From: Pseudomonas sp. FP198 | GTDB lineage: Bacteria > Pseudomonadota > Gammaproteobacteria > Pseudomonadales > Pseudomonadaceae | Direction of reading: 5' to 3' | Length of the DNA stretch: 64,000 nucleotides | Assembly (NCBI RefSeq): GCF_030687895.1 | Contig: NZ_CP117452.1 | Location: 3,303,501-3,367,500, forward strand | Shown here: positions 33,546 through 42,770 of the stretch, one piece after another | How the letters are laid out: the number at the start of each line of letters is the position of its first letter | Numbering within the stretch: the stretch's first letter is position 1 | Program-made: the position numbers and the translations under genes | The notes under the pieces: model-generated | The model's database searches: none | The model's input: only the letters and a program-made list of their open reading frames with translations | What the model was told of the DNA's origin: nothing

Positions 33546-34808
33546 TCAGTCGTCATTGAACGGCGCTGCCACGTCTCTTTCGCCTGGCGCACCGGGTTTC
33601 TGCAGGTTGGAGCAATTCGAAGCGTGATTCTGTCCATCGAACCACGCGTCGACAAAGGCAAACACGTCGTCCAGGGAACCATGCAACACCCCGTCATGCC
33701 CCAGGCCTTCATACGTACGCCACATCACCGGATTGCCAGCGGCACACAACGCCGCCGCGACCGCGTATTGCCGCTCTGGCGCGATGGTCTGATCCGCCTG
33801 GCCCGTGGCAATGAACAATGGGAAGGCTATTGACGCCTGGGGCATATCGGTCGTTGGAATGCGCGCAGCATTCAACGCCTCTGGGGTGATCGTGAACAGC
33901 TCGGCAAACGAACCGATCTGCAACGCCTTGGACTTGCGGCCAATATCACGGGTACAGCCTTGCCGGGCGACGCTCAGCAGTTCAAGCCCCTTGGCCGTCA
34001 GGATGCCTTCGATCGGTGGCCCGTCCTCACGCAACGCGCCTGACGCCAGTGCCAGGAACACCGTATTGGACTGGCGCGGCGGCAGCTTGATGGGGCCTTC
34101 GGGAAATGTGCTGTTCGGTGCCGTGAGCACCGCGCCCAGAATGGGCAGTTCCGGTGCATAGGTGCCAGCAAGGATCGCCGCGCCCAATGCCGCCCCGCCG
34201 CCCTGGGATTGTCCGGCCAGGACTACGCGATTGGCGATCAGGCCTGGCTTGATGGCATGGGCGGCGCGAATCGAGTCCAGGACCGAGCGTCCCTCGGCCT
34301 GCCAGAACGTATAGGGATGAGGTCCCGGCCCTCCGAGGCCTTGATAATCGCTGACCACCACGGCGAAGCCGCGCGCGAGCCAGCGATTGATATACGCCGC
34401 GTCACGCTCACGCAGTCCCGCCCAGGAAGGCGCGCAGGCATCGGCGATGCCCAGCGTGCCGTGGGCCCAGGCCAGCAACGGCCAACCTCCGGCCGGAGGA
34501 TTTCCTGCCGGCAGATACAACGCTCCGCTGACCGGAACGAGACCGGACTGCCAGCGCTGATCGATGGAGCTGTAGAGCAGGCGCAACGCCTGTGATGCTG
34601 CAGGCATATCTGGCTGCACCGCCATGGCCTCGCTGCGCAGCAGCACGCCAGGCTGCGCGGGCATTGCGTCCGGCCAGCGATAGAACGGCGATAGCTGCAT
34701 GTCTCCGGCAGCGGGACCGACGGGAAGCGTGCCGGCCGCCATGGCGTTGGCTGCCAGGACGATGATTGCGCCCACACAAATTCCTGTGAAGGCTTGGCGA
34801 ATACTCAT
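33546..34808 (-). CDS. Secretory lipase/esterase family alpha/beta hydrolase
   Basis: Exported hydrolase of 420 aa. A signal peptide (MSIRQAFTGICVGAIIVLAANAMAA) ends at about residue 25. The catalytic triad can be placed: Ser in AGQSQGGGAALGA (about residue 195), Asp in FIATGQADQTIAPERQ, His in YEGLGHDGVLHG. The pattern fits the LIP secretory lipase family. Its start overlaps the stop of the upstream esterase (ATGA); it is the last gene of an operon with CitMHS symporter, OprD porin, 2-hydroxyacid dehydrogenase and esterase. It may release acids from esters outside the cytoplasm, but the substrate is not known. Confidence 0.85.
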   Translation of the reverse strand: MSIRQAFTGICVGAIIVLAANAMAAGTLPVGPAAGDMQLSPFYRWPDAMPAQPGVLLRSEAMAVQPDMPAASQALRLLYSSIDQRWQSGLVPVSGALYLPAGNPPAGGWPLLAWAHGTLGIADACAPSWAGLRERDAAYINRWLARGFAVVVSDYQGLGGPGPHPYTFWQAEGRSVLDSIRAAHAIKPGLIANRVVLAGQSQGGGAALGAAILAGTYAPELPILGAVLTAPNSTFPEGPIKLPPRQSNTVFLALASGALREDGPPIEGILTAKGLELLSVARQGCTRDIGRKSKALQIGSFAELFTITPEALNAARIPTTDMPQASIAFPLFIATGQADQTIAPERQYAVAAALCAAGNPVMWRTYEGLGHDGVLHGSLDDVFAFVDAWFDGQNHASNCSNLQKPGAPGERDVAAPFNDD

Positions 34809-35770
34809 GGAAAGTTTCCCCGACCGGAAAATGCCTTGCGCAAGGCGTTGCCCTGCGCAGCGACGATATTGCGCGCAACAGGGGCCACCTCATTGAAACG
34901 AATGAACCCGTGAGGCATGTTCGCGAGTACTTGCAGATGTGTTGCCACGCCCGCGCTTTGCAAGCGACTCGCCAGCTCACGGTTTTCGTCCACCAGCGGA
35001 TCCAGTTCACCGACCACCAATCGCACCGGCGGCAGGCCCGCCAAATCGGCAATGATCGGCTGCACCCGCCAGTCGTCCTCGTCATTGGCCAGGTAGCTGG
35101 CCCAGTAAGCCCCCATGGTCTCGACCGACAGGCTCTGGCCCCCGTAGCCGCCAAGTCGCTGCCAGGAATCGGAGGTCAGGTCCCGCGAGTAGCTGCCGTA
35201 GAACAACAATAACTGCCGCAACGCATCGATCCCCGCCTCGCGCAGCGCAATCGCCGCCCCCAGGGCGAGATTGGCGCCTGCCGAATCGCCGCCCAAGGCA
35301 TAGCCGCGTACCGGGCAGTCGGTGATGGCGCCGAGCTTGATGACCCGGCTGACGATCGCCACCACCTCGTTGAACGCCACCGGAAAGCGTTGTTCCGGCG
35401 CCAGCGCATAGTCGATGGAGAGCACCGCCAGGCCACTGTCGCGTACCAACTGGCGCAACGGTGCGTCCCAGCCGGCGAGCGAACCGTGGCGGAATCCGCC
35501 GCCATGGCAGTAGAACATCAAGCAAGGCGTCTCATCGCCCTCCGGCCAATAGAGTTTGCAGGGCACCGTTCGCCCATCAACGGCAAAGCTCAAGGTGCGC
35601 TCGTAGGACAGCGGCACGCTGCGTTGCGCCGCCCAGGCATTGATCCGTTCCAGATGCGCCCGGACGCTGTGCACATCCCCATGAACGAGGGGCAGCAATC
35701 CCTGCTCCCGGAGCGCGCCGACCACCGCCGCCAGGTCGGGATGCACCGGCGGGTTTTCGTCGCAACTCAT
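34805..35770 (-). CDS. Alpha/beta hydrolase, hormone-sensitive lipase family
   Basis: Cytoplasmic esterase of 321 aa. It has the oxyanion motif MFYCHGGGFRHGS (about residues 85-97), nucleophile GGDSAGANLALG (about residue 160), Asp in VVGELDPLVDEN and His in ANMPHGFIRFNE, all in the order typical of family IV esterases. It overlaps the 2-hydroxyacid dehydrogenase gene upstream and the secreted lipase downstream by 4 bp each. With these neighbours it probably hydrolyses a carboxylic ester that has been taken up. Confidence 0.88.
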   Translation of the reverse strand: MSCDENPPVHPDLAAVVGALREQGLLPLVHGDVHSVRAHLERINAWAAQRSVPLSYERTLSFAVDGRTVPCKLYWPEGDETPCLMFYCHGGGFRHGSLAGWDAPLRQLVRDSGLAVLSIDYALAPEQRFPVAFNEVVAIVSRVIKLGAITDCPVRGYALGGDSAGANLALGAAIALREAGIDALRQLLLFYGSYSRDLTSDSWQRLGGYGGQSLSVETMGAYWASYLANDEDDWRVQPIIADLAGLPPVRLVVGELDPLVDENRELASRLQSAGVATHLQVLANMPHGFIRFNEVAPVARNIVAAQGNALRKAFSGRGNFP

Positions 35771-36798
35771 GGCCGGTTATCCACGCGGCTCTCGCAGCCC
35801 ATAGGTGGACGTCCGTCCGCGATGATGCAATGGCTGGGCGGGCTGCGTCCTTCCAGAACGGCCACCGCGCATTGGGCGGCGATCAGATTGGTGCGATTGA
35901 GCCCTTCCACCGTGGACGCGCCGACATGGGGCGTCACGATCACGTTCGGTAGCTGAATCAGTTGTTCGGTCACCGGCAAGAGCGAGGGGTCCGACTCGCT
36001 TTCGAAGACGTCGAGCCCTGCCCCTGCGATTCGCTTTTCGCGCAGGGCCCGCAGCAGATCGGCATCGCGCACCAACCCGCCCCGCGCGGTGTTGATGAGC
36101 ACCGCGGAACGCTTCATCAGGTTCAGTGCGCGCTCATCGATCAGTCCTTGGGACTGCTGATTGAGCGGCGCGTGAAGGGTAATGAAGTCGCTTTGCCTGA
36201 GCAGCGTATCCAGGTCAACAAAATCACCGTCGACCTCGGCACCGCCTGGATGAGGCGTGCAGATCAGCGGCCTGACTTCGAACCCGGACAAGCGCTGCAG
36301 GACGCCCCGGCCAATCCGGCCCAATCCGACGATGCCAACCGTCTTGCGATACAGATCACCGCCCAGGGGAATCGACCAGTCATTGGCCGACAAGCCCATC
36401 TGGCAGCGCTTGAGTTGACGGCAAACGGCGAGCATCAGCGCAACGGTGTGGTCGGCGACGCTGGCATCGTTGCCGCCAGTAGCAATGGTCGCCACCTTCC
36501 CTGCCGCTGCCACCGCTGCCGTATCGACCCGCTCATAACCGACGCCGCGACGGGCGATGACTTGCAGGCGCGGCAGTGCACCTAGCAGGCTGGACGTGAC
36601 ATTCGCGTGCCCGACGATCCAACCGTCGGCGTCTGCCAGCAAGTCGATCAACTGCCGCTCACTCAGGTCACCATCGGCTTGTCCGGGAGCCAGCTCCGCG
36701 ACTACCACTTCACAACCATGGCTGTGTAGAAAGTCGCTGGCCATGGCGTCGAAAAACCGCTGTGTAACCACTATTTTTTGGCGATGTTCAAACATCAC
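35767..36798 (-). CDS. D-isomer-specific 2-hydroxyacid dehydrogenase
   Basis: NAD(P)-dependent oxidoreductase of 343 aa. It has a Rossmann motif KTVGIVGLGRIGRGVLQRL (about residues 150-168), catalytic Arg in INTARGGLVRDADLL, Glu in the DVFESESDPS region, and His in NVIVTPHVGASTVEG. This is the phosphoglycerate dehydrogenase/hydroxypyruvate reductase-like branch. It is third in the CitMHS-OprD-dehydrogenase-esterase-lipase operon, so its substrate is likely a 2-hydroxy (or 2-oxo) acid related to the transported polycarboxylate. The C-terminal ~20 residues (IIADGRPPMGCESRVDNRP) look specific to this protein. Confidence 0.87.
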   Translation of the reverse strand: MMFEHRQKIVVTQRFFDAMASDFLHSHGCEVVVAELAPGQADGDLSERQLIDLLADADGWIVGHANVTSSLLGALPRLQVIARRGVGYERVDTAAVAAAGKVATIATGGNDASVADHTVALMLAVCRQLKRCQMGLSANDWSIPLGGDLYRKTVGIVGLGRIGRGVLQRLSGFEVRPLICTPHPGGAEVDGDFVDLDTLLRQSDFITLHAPLNQQSQGLIDERALNLMKRSAVLINTARGGLVRDADLLRALREKRIAGAGLDVFESESDPSLLPVTEQLIQLPNVIVTPHVGASTVEGLNRTNLIAAQCAVAVLEGRSPPSHCIIADGRPPMGCESRVDNRP

Positions 36799-36825
36799 GG
36801 ACCTCTTGGTAGAAACGTCCAGCGT

Positions 36826-38223
36826 TCAAAATGCGTAATCCAGATACACCCTAGCCTCCGAGCCGCTGACCACGTTGTCGGGTTGTGCGGATATCAATGC
36901 GACAAAGTCCTGGTCAATGCGGTAGTCGATATAAATCAAGCCGACTGAAAGTCCGGCGTATTCCTTTTCATCGAAGCGATAATAGAGACGGTATTCATTC
37001 TGCCGCTCGGTCACATTGGTGCGTCGGCCGCTGAATGGATCGGTGGCGTCAAACTGACCTTGCTTATAAATAGTCATGACTTTGAAGCCGTCCAGCGAAG
37101 TCCCCAATAAAGAATGTGAGCTCAAGTCATATTCGGCGCCGATTTGCCAGGTTCGCTCGCCATCGTTATTGAAGTCGTTGCCGGAGCGTGTCCAGGCATC
37201 CATCTTGCCGTCGACGTTGTCCGCATGATCAAAGTAGGCATAACCGAGTTGCCCATTGCCCAACTCGGCCTTGGTCTCGGAAAACGAAACACCCAGGCGA
37301 AGTTTGTCGAGCAACAAACCGACATTGATATTCAACCAGGTCGCGTCATCGTCATAAGCAGCCTCGCCGGCCTGCCTATCACGCTCCCAGATTCGCCCGG
37401 CCTTTTCGAACTCATAATATTGAGTGTCCAGGACGATGCCGGCTTTATCACCAAGCGGGGCCTTTAGTGTCAGTCCGTAACGAGTGTTTTCATTGAAGTT
37501 CCGCGATACGCCATGGTCGTAGCCGAGTTCGATGGCCTTCAGATCGTATTTGACGCCATAGGTGTACAGGTCTTTTATTTCCTCGCCTGACTGGCTCAGC
37601 AGGTGTTCGAACTCTTCCCTGTCGCGCGGTGAAGAACGATTGATATAGGCTGTTTCGAACCCCAGCGTGCCAGGGAGCGGACCGATGCCCATCTCGGTAA
37701 AATTCAGATGGGCCCGCCCTCCCTGATAGGAGCCCGGGACAATCCGCGTGTCGAGCGTGACCAACGTTCCCGCATCGAACCGACCCCGCCCCATCTGGGA
37801 ATCGACGTTCCAGCCATCTCCCTCATAACGCAGCTTGAAATAACTCTGCCCGACTTTTGCGAAACCGCCATTCGTGCCATCGCTGTCATCGAACAAATCC
37901 CGGCCGTTATCTTTGGAATCGATCATCGCCACGCCATACAACGAGGCGTCAAACCCTACGACGCCGGCCCAATAACTTGAGTTGTAATCCAGAATTGCGC
38001 CGATTCCGGTACCGCCCAGTTTGTTGCCGTCCGGAAAACCGCCAAAACGATCTTCGATCAAGTCGTTGGATATTCGAGTATTGATATAAACCGAGCGCAG
38101 ATAGGCATTCAACTTTCCTTCATGCTGGAACCGGTCCGGGTAACTGATCGTTGCCGAAACAGCCACTTCAGACACAAACATTGTCGACAGCAACGTCATA
38201 GCGACGGCGTTAATCGATTTCAT
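36826..38223 (-). CDS. OprD-family outer membrane porin
   Basis: Outer-membrane channel of 465 aa. A signal peptide ends at VAVSATISYP. Many alternating beta strands follow, including YWAGVVGFDASLYGVAMIDS and GLSVGLIYIDYRID, and the protein ends with a terminal Phe (YLDYAF). ATG 38223 has a GAGGTGG box four bases upstream and is preferred to ATG 38235. It lies between CitMHS (84 bp) and the 2-hydroxyacid dehydrogenase (27 bp), so it probably admits the anionic substrate of the locus. Confidence 0.87.
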   Translation of the reverse strand: MKSINAVAMTLLSTMFVSEVAVSATISYPDRFQHEGKLNAYLRSVYINTRISNDLIEDRFGGFPDGNKLGGTGIGAILDYNSSYWAGVVGFDASLYGVAMIDSKDNGRDLFDDSDGTNGGFAKVGQSYFKLRYEGDGWNVDSQMGRGRFDAGTLVTLDTRIVPGSYQGGRAHLNFTEMGIGPLPGTLGFETAYINRSSPRDREEFEHLLSQSGEEIKDLYTYGVKYDLKAIELGYDHGVSRNFNENTRYGLTLKAPLGDKAGIVLDTQYYEFEKAGRIWERDRQAGEAAYDDDATWLNINVGLLLDKLRLGVSFSETKAELGNGQLGYAYFDHADNVDGKMDAWTRSGNDFNNDGERTWQIGAEYDLSSHSLLGTSLDGFKVMTIYKQGQFDATDPFSGRRTNVTERQNEYRLYYRFDEKEYAGLSVGLIYIDYRIDQDFVALISAQPDNVVSGSEARVYLDYAF

Positions 38224-38307
38224 CGACCACCTCATCTATTATTTTTATTTTGACGTGAGCAGACGCAACTTGGCGTCTTTCAAACTTCGGCGCTACGCGT
38301 TAATGAA

Positions 38308-39597
38308 TCAGATAATCGCCCGGGTAATGACCGCGGTTACAATCAAGACCAGGCTGCTGCCGATCGCCCAGAGCAGGCAATAACGTTGCATGTCACCCAT
38401 GTCACGTTTGATGATTCCACTGATCAGATAAACCGCCGCCACCAAGGGGCTTAGTGCGTGAACCGGTTGGCCCAGCACCGAGGCCCGCGCTATGTGCATC
38501 GGGTCAATACCGTATTCGACGCCCGCCGCGCCCAGTACCGGCAAGATGCCAAAGAAAAACGCGTCATTGGATAACAGGAAGTTGAGTGGCAAGGCGACGA
38601 GCGCAGTAATGATGCTGAAATATTGGCCGTGGTCGTCGGGAATCAATTGCACGATCTTCTCGGACATCCCATCAACCATGCCGGTACCTGACAAGATCCC
38701 GGTAAACGCACCTGAAGCGAAGATCAAGGCGATGACCATCAGGACACTTTCGGAGTGCGCCGCGACTCTGGCCTTCTGTTCCGCCAGGCGTGGATAGTTG
38801 ATCAGCAGCGCCAGGGAAAGCCCCACCATCATCAACATCGGCAACGGCGCCAGCCCTGTCGCCATCGCATACATGAGCCCAGCGGTGAGCGCGAGGTTGA
38901 CCCAGAAAAGCTTCGGCCGATGCGTCTCGGAATGCGTGGTGGGCAAGACGACATCTTCCGGCGCGGCATCCTTGGCAGCGGCCGTCCAGCCCAAGCGACG
39001 GCGCTCTCTGCGGCCAATCCAGAACGCCACGACGAATGCATAGGCAAGACCCGCGAACATGGCCGGCACCAACCCCAGGAACAACTCGGCCACATCCAGG
39101 TGAAGCGCACTGGCGGCGCGGGCCACCGGCCCTCCCCAGGGAATCAGGTTGACCACGGTATTGGTCAATAGCAGCATCAACGCCAGAATCAGCGGGTTCA
39201 TGCCGAGGCGAAGGTAAAGCGGCAGGAACGCAGTGGTTACAATCAAGACCGTCGTTGCGCCATCGCCATCGAAAGAAATGACCGTGGCCAGCAGCGCAGT
39301 GCCCAGGACCACACGGAGAGGATCGTTGCCCACGTAACGCAGGATCTTTCGTACAGCGGGTTCAAAGAGCCCCGCGTCAAACATGATTGCGAAATAGAGG
39401 ATTGCGAACATCAACATCAGCGCGGTGGGCGCTACTTGCTTGACGCCGTTCATCACCATCGCGCCCAGTTCCGGTCCTGCTCCACTGGCCAGGCTAAACG
39501 CGACCGGGACAAGAATGAGTGCCGTCACAGCGGAAAGTCGCTTGCTTATGATCAATGCCATAAACGTGACGACCATTGCGAAACCTAACCAAGCCAT
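38308..39597 (-). CDS. CitMHS family citrate-metal/H+ symporter
   Basis: Inner-membrane transporter of 429 aa with about 12 hydrophobic segments. Family features include ATVISFDGDGATTVLIVTTA, TNTVVNLIPWGGPVARAASA and LNFLLSNDAFFFGILPVLGA. Characterised members import citrate complexed with Mg, Ca or other divalent metals. ATG 39597 follows an AAGGTGA box; a GTG at 39606 is in frame but less likely. First gene of the minus-strand operon and divergent from the helix-turn-helix/citrate-synthase protein, which suggests that protein controls it. Confidence 0.9.
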   Translation of the reverse strand: MAWLGFAMVVTFMALIISKRLSAVTALILVPVAFSLASGAGPELGAMVMNGVKQVAPTALMLMFAILYFAIMFDAGLFEPAVRKILRYVGNDPLRVVLGTALLATVISFDGDGATTVLIVTTAFLPLYLRLGMNPLILALMLLLTNTVVNLIPWGGPVARAASALHLDVAELFLGLVPAMFAGLAYAFVVAFWIGRRERRRLGWTAAAKDAAPEDVVLPTTHSETHRPKLFWVNLALTAGLMYAMATGLAPLPMLMMVGLSLALLINYPRLAEQKARVAAHSESVLMVIALIFASGAFTGILSGTGMVDGMSEKIVQLIPDDHGQYFSIITALVALPLNFLLSNDAFFFGILPVLGAAGVEYGIDPMHIARASVLGQPVHALSPLVAAVYLISGIIKRDMGDMQRYCLLWAIGSSLVLIVTAVITRAII

Positions 39598-39606
39598 GCG
39601 TTTCAC

Positions 39607-39854
39607 CTTTTCGTTTTTATTGTTATCGATCTTCGAAAATCAATGTGAACAACCCTTGCGCAGCCGAAATCTACATAGGGGGTGAAACCCTGTAAATCTT
39701 GATTTTTTCCGTCAACATCCCTGCTGGATGAGGCTCATCAGACACAGCCTGGGTAGAAAAAACAAAGTTGAAACTCCGCGCCAATACACATTGACTACAG
39801 GACGGTAAATCCAATAAACATGTATACCTCTCCATCAATCCGATTGGACCCGCC
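39607..39854. promoter_or_regulatory. Divergent control region between CitMHS operon and regulator-like gene
   Basis: 248-bp AT-richer gap. A possible promoter for the plus-strand gene is TTGACT at 39791 with ATAAAC 17 bp further. An inverted repeat TCCAAT (39810-39815) / ATTGGA (39843-39848) overlaps the start region. No stronger operator is evident. Confidence 0.35.
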
Positions 39855-41060
39855 ATGCCAGAACAAGAAGGCCTTTACCTCTCGGCAGAAGAGGCGGCAG
39901 CCATACTCCGGGTCAGCCTGCCGACGCTGTACGCCTATGTCAGCCGCAAAAATATCCGCTCCATCAAGATTGCCGGCTCGCCCAAGCGGCGTTACTGGGC
40001 AGAGGACATCCAACGACTGGTGAAAGTACCGGCGCAAGACAAGCCCGTTGCCAAGCGTACGACGCCGTCGGACAGCGCGATTACGCTGATAACGGACGAT
40101 GGCCTGTTTTATCGCGGCCACAATGTCGTCGAGCTGGCTGATCGTTCAACCGTCGAAGAAGTCGCCGAGTTGATCTGGCAGGTGCCTTCGGCGTTCGGCA
40201 CATCGCTGCCTCGGACACCGAAGGACGCTGCCAGGCTGTTAAAGATCTATGAACACACGTCCGCCCAGGAAAAAGCCATCGCGCTGTTCCCTCTGGTGCA
40301 ACGCGAAAATCCCAAGGCCTTCGACCTTTCCCCTGACAGTTACGCCCGTACCGGCGCCGATGTCGTGCGCTGGTTTGCCGCGTTGGTCGTGGGGGCGACC
40401 GAACCGAGCAACCAGCCCTTGCATGAGTTCATCACCCAGGCCTGCGGCGCCCCGCCAGCGCATGCCGACCTGATCCGGCGCCTGCTGATTCTCAGCATCG
40501 ATCATGAACTGGACCACACCACTCACAGCGTCCGCGTTGCCGCCACCACCGGCGCAACCCCCTACTATGCGGTGATCGCCGCGCTCGCCGCCGCGCGAGG
40601 CCACAAGATCGCCTATGGACGAAATGAAGCCGCCAGCCGGATGATCGAGGAAATCTGTACGGCCGCGGACCCTACTCGACCGATCCTGCAGCGCTACAGC
40701 CAGGACGGACACATCGTCGGGTTCGGCCCCAATGTGCATTCGATCAACGACCCGCGAGCCAGCAACCTGATGGACGCGTTGACGGCAGTATTTGATGGCG
40801 ACAGTGAATTCATCAGGTTGCAGAAAGCCTTTTCGGTGGCCTCGGAACTCGTTGCATACCCGCCTGAATTCATACTCCTGGTGAGTTTCATCGGCAGGAA
40901 AATGGGACTGCGTGGACAGGAAATTTCATTGGCCGGCGTCGGTCGCTCGATCGGCTGGATAGCCCATGCCAGCGAGCAATACAACCAGCACCACGAGGGC
41001 CGGCCTCGCGCTCGTTATACCGGGACGTTGCCAACGGCGACTGACAGTGGGCGCCGTTGA
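39855..41060 (+). CDS. Helix-turn-helix fused to catalytically altered citrate synthase domain (putative regulator)
   Basis: Protein of 401 aa. Residues about 6-60 form an excisionase/MerR-like winged helix (LYLSAEEAAAILRVSLPTLY...KRRYWAEDIQRL). Residues about 75-385 follow the citrate synthase fold. The first catalytic His region survives as SIDHELDHTTHSVRVAATTG, where enzymes have DHELNAST. The GPLHGGANEA loop has become GHKIAYGRNEA, and GFGHRVY has become GFGPNVH, losing a catalytic His and the neighbouring Arg. A late RPRARYTG arginine motif remains. This points to a ligand sensor rather than an enzyme. It is divergent from the CitMHS operon, which it probably regulates. Confidence 0.8.
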   Translation: MPEQEGLYLSAEEAAAILRVSLPTLYAYVSRKNIRSIKIAGSPKRRYWAEDIQRLVKVPAQDKPVAKRTTPSDSAITLITDDGLFYRGHNVVELADRSTVEEVAELIWQVPSAFGTSLPRTPKDAARLLKIYEHTSAQEKAIALFPLVQRENPKAFDLSPDSYARTGADVVRWFAALVVGATEPSNQPLHEFITQACGAPPAHADLIRRLLILSIDHELDHTTHSVRVAATTGATPYYAVIAALAAARGHKIAYGRNEAASRMIEEICTAADPTRPILQRYSQDGHIVGFGPNVHSINDPRASNLMDALTAVFDGDSEFIRLQKAFSVASELVAYPPEFILLVSFIGRKMGLRGQEISLAGVGRSIGWIAHASEQYNQHHEGRPRARYTGTLPTATDSGRR

Positions 41061-41131
41061 AGTCCGCTCCGGGCGTTCCTGCAAAAAGATATTCCCGCCA
41101 CCCAGAACATCCAGGCACGACACATGACGCT

Positions 41132-41219
41132 GTGGGAGCGAGCTTGCTCGCGATGGCGGCGCTTCAGGCGATGGGGATGTTGAATGGACTGGCCTCTTCG
41201 CGAGCAGGCTCGCTCCCAC
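41132..41219. repeat. REPIN, GTGGGAGCGAG family
   Basis: gtgggagcgagcttgctcg...ttcgcgagcaggctcgctc, inverted pair. Its left flank is duplicated next to the single REP at 41265. Confidence 0.88.
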
Positions 41220-41235
41220 CTTAGATCTGCGCCAT

Positions 41236-41288
41236 CCAGAACATCCCGGCACGACACATGACCTGTGGGAGCGAGCCTGCTCGCGAAG
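41236..41288. repeat. Single REP plus duplicated flank
   Basis: ccagaacatcccggcacga...gtgggagcgagcctgctcg repeats the sequence at 41102-41153 with a few differences, so about 52 bp including one REP unit occur as an imperfect direct repeat. The 232-bp gap 41061-41292 is almost entirely these elements. Confidence 0.75.
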
Positions 41289-41292
41289 CTTC

Positions 41293-42702
41293 TCAAAGGC
41301 GCAGTGCGGCCGGTTTCTGGTCCGCAATGGGGGCGACAGCCATCGCCGCAAACAACGAACCGAACTCGGTTTGCCGCTCAAGCCCGGCGACGAACCCAAG
41401 CACCAGGTCCTGTGCCGACGCGTTGATATGCGGCATCGCCATGCGCCGGAATTTTCGCTCGAAATCCTGATCGGTCATCGGCGTTTCGACTGACCCGGGG
41501 CCGGTGATCATCTCGCTCACCACCTGTTCGCCGCAGACCAGCGTCACACTGACACGATTGGCAAGGTGCCGTGGAAACAGCGCCGTCAACACCGGATCCT
41601 CCGTGACGCTGACCTTGTCCATCAAGGCAATCGCCGCAGGGTCGGCGATTTTTTCCGCGGAATACGAAGCGATGGTGATATCGCCGTCGAGCAATGCCCG
41701 AGCCACGTTATAGGGCAGGCTGTGGTCCGCCGTCTCGCGGGTTTTCGGCAACCATTTCTCCGGGGTGTCGGCGAGTACACGACGGTTGAATTCGGACGTT
41801 TCGATGGTAATGGCAGCGATGTCATTCACGTTGTCGATGCGCTTGCGGATATCCAGCGCGGCCCAGACGGCGGTGTGCAGCTCACCGTTGGTGGGGAATG
41901 TCTTGGTCAGCGAGCGTCGTATCGCATAGTCGCCATTGCCGGGCGTAGCAAAACGATCAGTGTCCAGCTCGAACGGCCCTGAAACCAGCTTGAAGAACCC
42001 CATCTCGCCCTCGAAGACCGGCGACGGCCCGGTCATGCCTTGGCGCGCCAGCTGGGCCGCAAAAACCGCGTTGCGCGCGGCATTGGCGGCCGAACAGCCC
42101 TTCCAGTCGGACAGGGTTCCACTGCGCACCTGGCGCATCGCCAAGTGCCCACTCAAAGCAATATTGATGGCTTGCTCGGTCTGCGCGACGTCCAGCTTCA
42201 TCAGGTTGGAAGCCGCCGCTGCCATCGCGACGTTGATGTAATTGACGTGATCCCAGCCACGCCTGTTCAAGCTTGCCGCATCCTGCAAGCGCATCTGGAT
42301 CTCATAGGCCAGGACGATGGCCGAAATCAGTTCGGCGCCGGTGGCGTTCTCGGCTTGCGCCACGGCGAGGCAGGCCGGGATATTGTCACTCGGATGGCCC
42401 GGTTCCAAGCCCATGTAGCCATCGTTGTAATCGAGGAAACGAACCATCAGGCCGTTGGCGAAGGCAGCGATTTCCGCTGTCGTTTGCAGGTTCGAGCCGA
42501 ATATGCCGGCGGTAGTCGCGGGGTTGGCAGCTGCATAACCCAGCGCAGCCTTTACCGGGGCCGCCCCGTAGGCGCCCAGCACGCAGGCCAGGCTGTCGAT
42601 GAAGCGCTGGCGCACCAGGTGGATGATTGCGTCGGGCAGGCGCTGTTTCCTGAATGCGTGGGCATAGCGCGCCAGCCGCATCGCAACGGTGGAATCCGTC
42701 AT
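41293..42702 (-). CDS. MmgE/PrpD family protein (2-methylcitrate dehydratase-like)
   Basis: Cytoplasmic protein of 469 aa of the MmgE/PrpD family, whose members dehydrate or isomerise methylcitrate and related tricarboxylates. Family features are FLDYNDGYMGLEPGHPSDNI (about residues 88-107), YEIQMRLQDAASLNRRGWDH and SLPYNVARALLDGDI. The ATG at 42702 follows a GAGGTAAT stretch; an in-frame ATG at 42756 is rejected. It follows the DUF4387 gene by 68 bp, in the order AtuA-like, DUF4387, MmgE/PrpD, as one operon. No prpB/prpC genes are nearby, so it is not a standard methylcitrate cycle locus. Confidence 0.86.
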   Translation of the reverse strand: MTDSTVAMRLARYAHAFRKQRLPDAIIHLVRQRFIDSLACVLGAYGAAPVKAALGYAAANPATTAGIFGSNLQTTAEIAAFANGLMVRFLDYNDGYMGLEPGHPSDNIPACLAVAQAENATGAELISAIVLAYEIQMRLQDAASLNRRGWDHVNYINVAMAAAASNLMKLDVAQTEQAINIALSGHLAMRQVRSGTLSDWKGCSAANAARNAVFAAQLARQGMTGPSPVFEGEMGFFKLVSGPFELDTDRFATPGNGDYAIRRSLTKTFPTNGELHTAVWAALDIRKRIDNVNDIAAITIETSEFNRRVLADTPEKWLPKTRETADHSLPYNVARALLDGDITIASYSAEKIADPAAIALMDKVSVTEDPVLTALFPRHLANRVSVTLVCGEQVVSEMITGPGSVETPMTDQDFERKFRRMAMPHINASAQDLVLGFVAGLERQTEFGSLFAAMAVAPIADQKPAALRL

Positions 42703-42770
42703 GATTACCTCGGGTAAATGGGTGGTCAGTCCTCGTCCATGAGGCGAACAGAGCAAGGCGCGAGCGGGCC

